A stretch of 14,631 bases of DNA from Elusimicrobia bacterium RIFCSPLOWO2_01_FULL_59_12 (GTDB taxonomy: Bacteria > Elusimicrobiota > Elusimicrobia > 2-01-FULL-59-12). The notes under the pieces are model-generated. The model was not told the DNA's origin, did no database searches, and worked only from the letters and a program-made list of their open reading frames with translations. This document shows positions 1 to 6,047 of the stretch, piece after piece. A program made the translations under genes and the position numbers. Numbering within the stretch: the stretch's first letter is position 1; every line of letters begins with the position of its first letter. The stretch spans positions 1,380-16,010 of the forward strand of contig MGUR01000070.1 in NCBI GenBank assembly GCA_001800075.1, in the 5' to 3' direction.

Positions 1-226
1 GCGTGATCGCCAGGTTGGCGGTCTCGGTGGTGATGTGCAGACAGCAGGACAACCGGACGCCGCGCAGGGGTTTTTCTTTGGCGAAGCGTTCTTTGATCTG
101 GCGCAGGACGGGCATTTCCCGTTCCGCCCACTCAATGCGCTTCCGCCCCAGGTCGGCGAGTTTCACGTCCTTGACGTCACCAGAATTTTTCATAGGGGTC
201 TCTCTCTCGGCGCAAGCAAGCTTCAT
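1..226 (-). CDS. ahcY: Adenosylhomocysteinase, N-terminal fragment (runs off left edge)
   Basis: The enzyme hydrolyses S-adenosylhomocysteine to adenosine and homocysteine with bound NAD, clearing the product of SAM-dependent methylation in the cytoplasm. Only about 75 N-terminal residues are present. They contain LADLGRKRIEWAEREMPVL followed by a basic KERFAKEKPLRGVRL stretch and LHITTETANLAIT, which match the family N-terminus (xDLxLAxxGRxxIExAExxMPxL, then LHxTxETAxL). Two in-frame ATGs are possible. The one at 226-224 has AAGGA placed about 6 nt upstream and is preferred; the one at 193-191 has only a weak GAGAG. It lies downstream of metK on the same strand, which fits a methyl-cycle operon. 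Identity rests on motif recognition of a partial protein but is fairly distinctive. The catalytic and NAD-binding parts are outside the window. Confidence 0.88.
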   Translation of the reverse strand, partial: MKLACAERETPMKNSGDVKDVKLADLGRKRIEWAEREMPVLRQIKERFAKEKPLRGVRLSCCLHITTETANLAIT

Positions 227-241
227 AGAGGTCCTTTTCGA

Positions 242-355
242 CGTCACCCCCGCGGAAGCGGGGGTCCAGAGGCTTGTCGTGACTGGATTCCCGCCCTCCA
301 CACGACTGGGCGGGCGCGCCGGCAGTGTGGCGTGCGCGCTTTCACGGGAATGACG
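242..355. repeat. Palindromic dispersed-type repeat between metK and ahcY
   Basis: The element begins CGTCA at 242-246 and ends TGACG at 351-355, giving short terminal inverted repeats. Inside, 247-264 is a perfect hairpin (CCCCCGC, loop GGAA, GCGGGGG). GGATTCCCGCC near 284-294 pairs with CGGGAAT at 345-351 as a second, longer stem. CCAG/CTGG copies lie between them. This arrangement (CGTCAnnCCCGC...GCGGGnnTCCAG...CTGGATTCCCG...CGGGAATGACG) resembles small non-coding palindromic repeats that occur in many copies in some bacterial genomes. I recognise the type from general memory and cannot count copies here. It fills almost the whole intergenic space and ends about 8 nt from the ahcY ribosome-binding site, so it would be transcribed and folded in a metK-ahcY message. 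Confidence 0.72.
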
Positions 356-383
356 AATTAATCGTTAGTCCGGGGATTTATGA

Positions 384-1637
384 TCAGCGGCGCGAAGCGA
401 AGGCCAATTCCACCCCGGCGGAATCAGCCCGTTGTCCGTTTGGGCGTTTGCCCTCGCCGGGGAAGTTCACGCCCAATTCCTTGCACAGGGGCGCGGCCTT
501 GTCCGTTTTTTCCCAGGTGAAGGAGTCTTCCGTGCGGCCGAAATGGCCGTAGGCCGCGGTCGCCCGGAAAATCGGGCGCCGGAGTTTCAGGTGGTCGATG
601 ATGCCCTGCGGCGTGAGCGGGAAGACCTTGCGTACGGCGCGCACCAGCGTCTCTTCATCAGGCCCTTTGGCGCCGTGGGTGTCGATCATGATGCTCACGG
701 GCTCGGCCACCCCGATCGCGTAGGCCAGCTGGACGGTGCAGCGGTCGGTCAGGCCCGCCGCGACGATATTTTTGGCGATATAGCGCGCCATGTAGCAGGC
801 GGAACGGTCCACTTTGGTGGGGTCCTTGCCGGAGAACGCGCCGCCGCCGTGCGCCGCCATCCCGCCGTAGGTGTCGACGATGATTTTGCGGCCGGTCATT
901 CCGGTGTCGGACTGCGGTCCGCCGACCACGAACTTGCCGGTCGGATTGACGTAATATTTGGTGTTTTTGTCCAGCATCTTGGCGGAAATCACGGGCAGGA
1001 CGACTTTCTCAATGATTTCATCGGTGGCCGCTTTGGTGATTTTCTTCCCCGTGCGGTCGAGGATTTCCTCGGTATGCTGGGAGCTCACGACAACGGTGTC
1101 CACGCGGTAGGGTTTGTTGTCGCGGTACTCAATGGTGACCTGCGACTTGCCGTCCGGCCCGAGATACTTCAAAATCCCCTTCTTGCGGACCTCCGCGAGG
1201 CGCCGGGTCAGCCCGTGCGCCAGCATGATCGGAAGCGGCATCAGTTCCGGCGTTTCCCGGCAGGCAAAACCGACCATCAGGCCTTGGTCGCCGGCTCCCC
1301 CCACGTTCACGCCCTGCGCGATATCCGGCGACTGGCGGCCGATGGTGTTCATCACCGCGCAGGTGGAGGCATTAAAGCCGTACTTCGCATCGGTGTAGCC
1401 GATGTCTTCGACCACCCTGCGCACCAGATCTCCGACTTCCACGTAGCCGTTGGTCGTGATCTCGCCGCCGACAATCACCAAGCCGACGGTGATGAACGTT
1501 TCACAGGCGACGCGTCCGGTCGGGTCCTGTCTCAGGACGTCGTCCAGGACGGCGTCTGAAATCTGGTCGCACACCTTGTCCGGATGTCCTTCGGTGACGG
1601 ACTCCGATGTAAACACAAATCGATTGGCCATGGTCAT
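384..1637 (-). CDS. metK: S-adenosylmethionine synthetase
   Basis: MetK makes S-adenosylmethionine from methionine and ATP, releasing phosphate and pyrophosphate; it is a cytoplasmic Mg/K-dependent tetramer. The family signatures are all present: GHPDKVCDQISD at residues 17-28 (ATP and metal binding), GGAGDQGLM at 113-121, GGGAFSGKDPTKVDRS at 264-279, and the C-terminal AAYGHFGR..DSFTWEKTD at about 361-379. The protein is 417 residues. MetK usually ends shortly after WEKTD at roughly 380-400, so a tail of about 30 residues follows the normal end. The upstream sequence AGGAAAGGA serves an ATG at 1637 (spacing 5) or a second ATG at 1631 (spacing 6); either could be the real start. No SAM riboswitch-like fold or convincing promoter was seen in the 90 nt upstream. 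ahcY follows on the same strand, consistent with a methyl-cycle unit. Confidence 0.97.
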   Translation of the reverse strand: MTMANRFVFTSESVTEGHPDKVCDQISDAVLDDVLRQDPTGRVACETFITVGLVIVGGEITTNGYVEVGDLVRRVVEDIGYTDAKYGFNASTCAVMNTIGRQSPDIAQGVNVGGAGDQGLMVGFACRETPELMPLPIMLAHGLTRRLAEVRKKGILKYLGPDGKSQVTIEYRDNKPYRVDTVVVSSQHTEEILDRTGKKITKAATDEIIEKVVLPVISAKMLDKNTKYYVNPTGKFVVGGPQSDTGMTGRKIIVDTYGGMAAHGGGAFSGKDPTKVDRSACYMARYIAKNIVAAGLTDRCTVQLAYAIGVAEPVSIMIDTHGAKGPDEETLVRAVRKVFPLTPQGIIDHLKLRRPIFRATAAYGHFGRTEDSFTWEKTDKAAPLCKELGVNFPGEGKRPNGQRADSAGVELAFASRR

Positions 1638-1727
1638 TCCTTTCCTAATGGGAAATTATCGGGGGCTGAAACGGGAACAGAATATCATTTTTGACGCGGA
1701 AGAATCATCTGGAAAGATTAAGGCGAG

Positions 1728-1985
1728 TCAGGCGGCTTTGTCGGGGTCGTGCTGGCGGGCGTAGCGTTTGAGGACTTCCCGCATCATACGCTGGTATTTG
1801 GTGCCATAGCGCCGGGCGCGGTCCTTATAGAAAGCGAGCGATTTTCGGTCCACAAGAAGCGTGATCTTCTGCGTCTGTTCGCCGGGAAATATCAACTGGT
1901 CCGGTGGCGGCAGGAAATCTGGGATAATGCGGACCGGCCCTATGGGCATATCTTCATCGATATTATCTTTTCGTTTTTTCTTCAT
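1728..1985 (-). CDS. brnA: BrnA-like antitoxin (ribbon-helix-helix family)
   Basis: This 85-residue protein matches the CopG/BrnA-type antitoxins paired with BrnT toxins. They bind and neutralise the toxin and repress their own operon through a ribbon-helix-helix DNA-binding fold. The diagnostic layout is present: a basic N-terminus, then PIGPVRIIPDFLPPPDQL, then KITLLVDRKSLAFYKDRA (beta strand and first helix), then RRYGTKYQRMMREVLKRYA (second helix). The start is well supported by GGAGGAAA placed about 6 nt before the ATG at 1985. The gene overlaps the end of the toxin gene by 23 nt, so the two are probably translationally coupled. The toxin-first order is typical of brnTA. The RHH positions are inferred from pattern, not from an alignment. 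Confidence 0.85.
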   Translation of the reverse strand: MKKKRKDNIDEDMPIGPVRIIPDFLPPPDQLIFPGEQTQKITLLVDRKSLAFYKDRARRYGTKYQRMMREVLKRYARQHDPDKAA

Positions 1986-2256
1986 AATATTTCCTCCATT
2001 TGCGCCAGCGGCCGGCCCCGATAATCCTAATCAACTCTTCCCGGAATGTAAAACGTACGGTAATAACGTCGCTTTGTACGCGACCGATGCAATAGAATCG
2101 GTCCTCCCCCCGACTGTGGGCCAAGTCTTCAATGATAAGACGGTTTGGATCTTCAAATGCTTTAGCGGCTTCAGTGAAACCGATCCCATGCCGTTGAAAA
2201 TTGACCTGCTCCTTCTCCGCATTCCAAACATATGAACCATCAATAATGTCAAACAT
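1963..2256 (-). CDS. brnT: BrnT-like ribonuclease toxin (DUF497 family)
   Basis: The 97-residue protein matches the BrnT family of small RelE-fold RNase toxins, which block translation by cleaving RNA and are held inactive by BrnA. Family landmarks are VWNAEKEQVNFQRHGIGFTEAA (residues 10-31; family pattern W...K...N..KHGvsF.EA), FEDPNRLIIEDLAHSRGEDRF (34-54), and ITVRFTFREELIRIIGA (65-81). One departure is visible: the usual RIISAR segment reads RIIGAGR, and the helix after it is very basic (RWRKWRKYYEEK), so activity is not certain. The ATG at 2256 has no good ribosome-binding site of its own. A short leader ORF with a near-perfect Shine-Dalgarno ends across this start codon and may deliver ribosomes. 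brnA follows with a 23 nt overlap. Confidence 0.85.
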   Translation of the reverse strand: MFDIIDGSYVWNAEKEQVNFQRHGIGFTEAAKAFEDPNRLIIEDLAHSRGEDRFYCIGRVQSDVITVRFTFREELIRIIGAGRWRKWRKYYEEKTKR

Positions 2257-2314
2257 GGACAGGATACCAAGAATCAGGTTTTAAAGCAATACGAATGTAT
2301 GTATTAAAAAGCAT
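2249..2314 (-). CDS. Possible 21-codon leader ORF coupled to brnT
   Basis: A short ORF starts at ATG 2314-2312, preceded by TGGAGGTGAT (2315-2324), which matches the anti-Shine-Dalgarno consensus at nine of ten bases. The spacing is short, 4 nt from GGAGG to the ATG. It encodes 21 residues beginning MLFNTYIRIA and stops at a TGA (2251-2249) that overlaps the brnT start (ATGTTTGA on the minus strand). The brnT start itself lacks a Shine-Dalgarno, so translational coupling through this leader is plausible. It may instead be a remnant of an earlier gene start, or the Shine-Dalgarno match may be chance. There is no recognised homology. The function is inference only. Confidence 0.35.
   Translation of the reverse strand: MLFNTYIRIALKPDSWYPVHV
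2288..2305. promoter_or_regulatory. Candidate operator for brnTA autoregulation
   Basis: AATAC (2288-2292) and GTATT (2301-2305) form a 5-bp inverted repeat with an 8-nt spacer. It sits in AT-rich sequence 32-49 nt upstream of the brnT start. BrnA-type antitoxins repress their own promoter by binding palindromes of this general kind. No well-spaced -35/-10 pair could be assigned around it, so this is a weak suggestion based on position and symmetry. Confidence 0.22.
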
Positions 2315-2494
2315 ATCACCTCCACAGACCGTTTCCCCCCGCCCCTTAGACCCGGCTCGGCAGGTAGTTATTCAGTTATTTTTCGTTTTTCGTCAGAAAC
2401 TGCGTTGTAGTGCGTTATTGCGGATTTGGGGGAGGTGAAGTGGGAAGGTCCAATGAAAATCGGCCTTAAAATCGACGCCTATACTTTTTTACTC

Positions 2495-2515
2495 GAAAAA
2501 ACGACGCGGATGCGT
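2495..2515 (-). terminator. Weak candidate terminator after the glycan operon
   Basis: Read on the minus strand just after the stop of the last operon gene (2518-2520), ACGC (2515-2512), loop ATCC, GCGT (2507-2504) form a short 4-bp hairpin. It is followed after CG by six T residues (2501-2496). The position is right and a T-run is present, but the stem is short for an intrinsic terminator. Confidence 0.3.
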
Positions 2516-2517
2516 TT

Positions 2518-3552
2518 TCAGCGGTTGATATCGATGACAATCCCTTCGTGCACGGAGATGCTTTCGGTGACGCGGGCGTTGTGGCCGATGATGCAGTTGG
2601 CGAGATGGACGCGGTTGTCCACGGTCACGTTGTTCCAGAGCGTGCAGTTGTTCAAAACGGTGTTCCGGCCGATGCGCGCGTGGGTGCCGATGACGGTGTA
2701 GGCGCCGATGCGCGTCCCCTGGCCGATGCGGCTGTTCTTCCCGATCAGGCAGGGGGCTTCCAGGGTCACGCCGCGCCCGATCGCCGCGCTTTCATCCACC
2801 CAGATGCGCGGCCGGATCATACGCCCGGGGAAGAAAAGGCCGATTTTCCCGTCCAGGATATCCTTTTGAGCCCGGCGGTACTCGCTAAAATTGCCCACGT
2901 CACACCAGTAATGACCGACCGGGTATCCGTACATGCGGCCTCCTTCCTTGAGGAGACGCGGCCACAGCTCGCTTCCGAAGTCGCAAACTTTTTTAGCCGG
3001 TATTTTTGAAAGCATCGAGGGTTCCATCACATAGATGCCGGTGTTCACCTGGCTGGAGAAAACGTCGCTCCATCTCGGCTTTTCGATAAATCGTGTCACG
3101 CGCCCTTTGCGGTCGGTCAGGGTCACGCCGTATTCAAGCCGGCTGTCGACGGATTTGAGCGCGATCGTCGCCTGGGCGCGGTTTTTCTTATGAAAGTCCG
3201 CCAGCGCGGTCAGATCGATATCGGTCAAGCCATCGCCGGACATCACCAGGAACGTCCCCCCCTTCAAAAAGGCGGCCGCTTTTTTCACGCCGCCGGCGGT
3301 GCCCAGGAGTTCCGGTTCCTGCGAGTAGCGGATGCGCACCCCCCACCGCTTTCCATCTTTAAAATAGCTGCGGATCTTTCGAGGGTGGCTGTGGAGATTG
3401 AGCATCACCTCGGTGACGCCATGCCGTCTTAAATTCTCGAGGGTGTATTCCAGCACCGGCCGGTTGGCGATGGGGACCATCGGTTTGGGAAGAGAAAGGG
3501 TCAAGGGATGCAGACGCGTCCCGGCTCCCGCCGCCATGACCATCGCCCTCAT
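2518..3552 (-). CDS. Mannose-1-phosphate guanylyltransferase-like nucleotidyltransferase with hexapeptide repeats
   Basis: A 344-residue cytoplasmic sugar-1-phosphate nucleotidyltransferase, probably making GDP-mannose from mannose-1-phosphate and GTP. The N-terminal domain carries the nucleotide-binding signature GAGTRLHPLTLSLPKP (residues 9-24), the metal-site loop VMSGDGL (103-109), FIEKP (155-159) and YWCDVG (215-220). Residues about 245-335 form a left-handed beta-helix with repeated IG and V-N-T turns (IGKNSRIGQGTRIGAYTVIG). The start chosen is the ATG at 3552, whose ATGA overlaps the phosphomannomutase stop. An in-frame ATG at 3567 is possible; neither has a clear Shine-Dalgarno. The layout matches the first two domains of fused guanylyltransferase-phosphomannomutase proteins, but here the mutase is a separate gene directly upstream. 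Substrate specificity is inferred from neighbours; glucose-1-phosphate is an alternative. Confidence 0.85.
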   Translation of the reverse strand: MRAMVMAAGAGTRLHPLTLSLPKPMVPIANRPVLEYTLENLRRHGVTEVMLNLHSHPRKIRSYFKDGKRWGVRIRYSQEPELLGTAGGVKKAAAFLKGGTFLVMSGDGLTDIDLTALADFHKKNRAQATIALKSVDSRLEYGVTLTDRKGRVTRFIEKPRWSDVFSSQVNTGIYVMEPSMLSKIPAKKVCDFGSELWPRLLKEGGRMYGYPVGHYWCDVGNFSEYRRAQKDILDGKIGLFFPGRMIRPRIWVDESAAIGRGVTLEAPCLIGKNSRIGQGTRIGAYTVIGTHARIGRNTVLNNCTLWNNVTVDNRVHLANCIIGHNARVTESISVHEGIVIDINR

Positions 3553-4988
3553 TGGCCGTTGACCCATTGCCGGCTCAGAGCCAGAAGTTTATCCGTGCGC
3601 GTCCAGCTATCGGACTCGGCGTAGGTTCTCAAAAGCGGTTCGGTGCCGGAGGGACGCATCAGCACCCAGGCGCCGTCCGCCAGAACGATTTTGACGCCGT
3701 CCTGGGTGCGCACCTCCGCCACGGCGCTGCCGGCGATGCGGTCCGGGAGGCGCAATACGATCTCGCTGGAAAAACGCGCTTTATCCGGAATCGGCTGCTC
3801 GAGCGGGATGTCGCAGCGCTTGAAGCGCGCGGCCCCGAAGCGTTTTTCCAGGGCGCGCAGGAGCTGCGAAGGCGTTTGACCGCTGGCTGAGAGCATTTCC
3901 AGGAAGAAGAGCGCGTTCAAGATGCCGTCGCGTTCGGGCAGGCCGCCTTTGAACGCATAGCCCCCCGATTCCTCGCCGCCCGCGACGATATCCTCCGATA
4001 CCATGCGCTGGGCGATGTGCTTAAAACCCACGGGCACTTCTTCAAAAGGCAGGTTGTGCGCTTGCGCGATGCGCTGTCCCAGCGCGCCCAAGGACACCGA
4101 CTGCACGACTTTTCCGCTCCATTTCTTCTGCTCGATCGCATAGAGAAGAAGCAGCGGGAACACTTGATGCGGCGTCAGGTAGCGTCCGGCTTCGTCCATC
4201 ACGCCCAGGCGGTCGGCATCGCCGTCAAAAGCGAATCCGGCGAGCGCCCGGCGCCGGCGGATTTCCTGTCGAAGCGCGCCGAGGTTGGACTCGATCGGTT
4301 CCGGATGCAGGCCGCCGAAGAGCGGATCGGCTTGCGCATGTATCGGGAATAACGTCAGCGCTGATTTTTGAAAAAGCGACTCCGGGATTCCGGCGGCCAC
4401 GCCGTGCAGATGATCGAGCACGATGCGCGCCCGGAAGCGGCGCAGGGCCGACCAATCCAGATGCCGGCGCAGGTAGGCTTCATAATCTTTTCGAAAATCA
4501 AAAGAAGCCTCACCCCCCGCCACTGAGGGGGCGGTACCCTCTCCCTGTGGGAGAGGGGATGGGGGTGGGGCGTAGTCAGGAATCAAAGCCTCGATTTGCT
4601 GGGTCACCTCCGTTGGGGCTGAGCGGCCGGATCCTTCTTTGATCTTCAACCCGTTGTAGGTCGCCGGGTTGTGGCTGGCGGTGATCATGAATCCCCAGGG
4701 GGATCGCTGCGCTACCACGCAGACCGAGAGAGCGGGCGTCGGCATGGGAGAGCGTGCGATGCGGACGACAAAACCGTTTTGCTTAAGAACGTGTCCCACG
4801 CACTCGGCAAACTCGCGCGAATAGAACCGCCGGTCATAGCCGATCAAGAGAGGACCTGTCCGCGCCGGCGGATTTTTCTTAAGGAAGGCGGCGGCCCCGG
4901 CGGCGGCGCGGCGAAGATTGGGGAACGTGAAATCCTCTCCGATAACCCCGCGCCAGCCATCCGTGCCGAACCGGATCGCCTCAACCAC
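3549..4988 (-). CDS. Phosphomannomutase/phosphoglucomutase (alpha-D-phosphohexomutase)
   Basis: It interconverts hexose-6- and hexose-1-phosphates, here most likely mannose-6-P to mannose-1-P for GDP-mannose. All four superfamily motifs are present, numbering from the GTG at 4988: catalytic TASHNP with Ser105 (103-108), metal loop DGDADR (255-260), sugar-binding GGEESGG (337-343) and phosphate-binding RPSGTEP (445-451). FGTDGWRG lies at the N-terminus, as is usual. The GTG has AAGGA 6 nt upstream and overlaps the cupin stop by 8 nt; an in-frame ATG at 5003 is the alternative. Length is 479 residues. A proline/glycine-rich stretch at residues 140-162, containing PPPSPLPQGEG, has no counterpart I know in the family and is encoded by a palindromic repeat. 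It falls between IEALIPDY and DFRKDYEAYLRR, a likely surface linker, so the enzyme is probably still active. Confidence 0.93.
   Translation of the reverse strand: MVEAIRFGTDGWRGVIGEDFTFPNLRRAAAGAAAFLKKNPPARTGPLLIGYDRRFYSREFAECVGHVLKQNGFVVRIARSPMPTPALSVCVVAQRSPWGFMITASHNPATYNGLKIKEGSGRSAPTEVTQQIEALIPDYAPPPSPLPQGEGTAPSVAGGEASFDFRKDYEAYLRRHLDWSALRRFRARIVLDHLHGVAAGIPESLFQKSALTLFPIHAQADPLFGGLHPEPIESNLGALRQEIRRRRALAGFAFDGDADRLGVMDEAGRYLTPHQVFPLLLLYAIEQKKWSGKVVQSVSLGALGQRIAQAHNLPFEEVPVGFKHIAQRMVSEDIVAGGEESGGYAFKGGLPERDGILNALFFLEMLSASGQTPSQLLRALEKRFGAARFKRCDIPLEQPIPDKARFSSEIVLRLPDRIAGSAVAEVRTQDGVKIVLADGAWVLMRPSGTEPLLRTYAESDSWTRTDKLLALSRQWVNGQ
4511..4567. repeat. Palindromic repeat inserted in frame in the phosphomannomutase gene
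   Basis: A nested palindrome lies wholly inside coding sequence. The outer arms are CACCCCC (4511-4517) and GGGGGTG (4561-4567). An inner stem is CCCTCTCCC (4537-4545), loop TGT, GGGAGAGGG (4549-4557), 9 bp and perfect. A further pair is CCGCC (4517-4521) with GGCGG (4530-4534). On the minus strand it is read in frame without a stop and yields a Pro/Gly-rich peptide. CCCTCTCCC/GGGAGAGGG palindromes of this type are known to me as dispersed repeats in many bacterial genomes, sometimes translated as SPLPQGEG within proteins. Copy number in this genome cannot be judged from one window. Confidence 0.78.
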
Positions 4989-5319
4989 GGCGCGTCCTTC
5001 CATAGTCGTCTTCCAGACGGATGACGTCCGTCACTTGCGGGGTCGACACTTCCAGGAGCCGGACATCCTGGTAAGGAGCGGTGAAGCGGTGCACGGTCCC
5101 GGGCGGGATCACGGCCACGCTGCCCGGTTTCATCCGGCGTTTACGCCCGCGGATTTCCAGCACCCACCGTCCCCGGTCGGTATAAATGGTCTCGTGTTTG
5201 ACGCGGTGGACCTGTTTGCTGAGGCGGTGCTTTTTACGGATGAAGATGATTTTCCCCACATAGTGGCGGGTCTGGGCAAACCACTGCTCCCATCCCCAGG
5301 GCTTCATGACCTTCTTCAT
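4981..5319 (-). CDS. Single-domain cupin, mannose-6-phosphate isomerase type II-like
   Basis: A 112-residue cupin resembling the stand-alone C-terminal domain of bifunctional mannose-6-phosphate isomerase/guanylyltransferases. The family start motif KPWGWE is at residues 6-11. Metal-ligand positions appear as QVHRVKHE (36-43, His38 and His42/Glu43) and PPGTVHRF (72-79, His77). The likely role is fructose-6-phosphate to mannose-6-phosphate, feeding the mutase and guanylyltransferase genes directly downstream. The ATG at 5319 overlaps the preceding stop as ATGA and has GGAGG 7 nt upstream, so the start is secure. The 3' end overlaps the phosphomannomutase start by 8 nt. The isomerase role is supported by context; small cupins of this type are hard to assign from sequence alone. 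Confidence 0.85.
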   Translation of the reverse strand: MKKVMKPWGWEQWFAQTRHYVGKIIFIRKKHRLSKQVHRVKHETIYTDRGRWVLEIRGRKRRMKPGSVAVIPPGTVHRFTAPYQDVRLLEVSTPQVTDVIRLEDDYGRTRRG

Positions 5320-6047
5320 CGGACGGCCTCCGGGCGGTAGGGGTAGCGCCCGCGCGACACATCGCGCTGGGCCTGCTCATATTTTTCCAGCGTCCCGACA
5401 TCGAGCCAGTAGCCCGCGAGCTCTTTCCCATAGAGCTGCCTCTTCGCCAACAGAGTCGGAAACAACTCGCGTTCGACGGAATGAACCACACCGGGAGGGA
5501 TCAGAGCCACGGTCTCCTTCTCAAACACATACGCGCCGGCGCTGATGGTGTGCGACATCGTTTCACCCGGCGCGGGTTTTTCCACAAACCGCTCGACGCG
5601 GCCTTCGACATCCGTTTCAACGACCCCGTAAGCGCCGGGATCGTCCACTTTTGTCAGGGCGAGGGTGGCGGCGGCTTTTTTGCGCTTGTGAAAGTCGGCC
5701 AATTCGCGCAGATTAAGGCTCATCAGAATATCTCCGTTGCAGATCAGTGTGGGGCCGTTCATGAAGCGTTCAGCGTTTTTAATGGCGCCTCCCGTTCCCA
5801 GCGCGGTTTCTTCATGGACATAGTCGATATGCACGCCGTAACGTTGCCCGTCCCCTAAAGTTTGGCGAAAATCCTCCGCGCGATAGGACGTGCAGAGAAC
5901 AATGTCATGAAAACCCATCCGGCGGAGAAAATCCAACTGGAAGGCCACGAAGGGCTGATCGAGGATGGGAAGGAGGGGTTTCGGGGTGGTCAGGGTCAAG
6001 GGCCGCAGCCGGGTTCCCAGGCCGCCGATGAGCAAAATGGCTTTCAC
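5316..6047 (-). CDS. Sugar-1-phosphate nucleotidyltransferase (second paralogue)
   Basis: A 243-residue single-domain nucleotidyltransferase that would activate a sugar-1-phosphate with a nucleoside triphosphate. Motifs are GGLGTRLRPLTLTTPKP (residues 8-24), GTGGAIKNAE in the sugar-binding region, CNGDIL (metal aspartate), FVEKPAPGE and YWLDVGTLEKYEQAQ near the end. It lacks the beta-helix domain of the guanylyltransferase at the end of this operon. The start is a GTG at 6047 that overlaps the stop of the upstream epimerase gene by 4 nt (GTGA); the cupin gene follows with another 4-nt overlap. It resembles bacterial mannose-1-phosphate or heptose-1-phosphate guanylyltransferases, but the sugar and nucleotide cannot be fixed from sequence. 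Confidence 0.86.
   Translation of the reverse strand: MKAILLIGGLGTRLRPLTLTTPKPLLPILDQPFVAFQLDFLRRMGFHDIVLCTSYRAEDFRQTLGDGQRYGVHIDYVHEETALGTGGAIKNAERFMNGPTLICNGDILMSLNLRELADFHKRKKAAATLALTKVDDPGAYGVVETDVEGRVERFVEKPAPGETMSHTISAGAYVFEKETVALIPPGVVHSVERELFPTLLAKRQLYGKELAGYWLDVGTLEKYEQAQRDVSRGRYPYRPEAVR

Noticed and set aside
242..355. CRISPR repeat or tRNA-like structure
   Set aside because: There is a single copy with no spacer periodicity, and no cloverleaf or CCA end.
432..1559. Long plus-strand open frame opposite metK
   Set aside because: It is exactly antisense to a canonical MetK, its translation is His/Arg/Gly/Asp-rich with no recognisable domain, and it is the expected product of high-GC codon use on the other strand.
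1638..1727. SAM riboswitch upstream of metK
   Set aside because: The 90-nt spacer is too short and shows no multi-stem aptamer or terminator fold; only a normal Shine-Dalgarno is seen.
2426..2701. Plus-strand 91-codon frame beginning in the intergenic region
   Set aside because: Most of it is antisense to the guanylyltransferase beta-helix and it has no recognisable domain.
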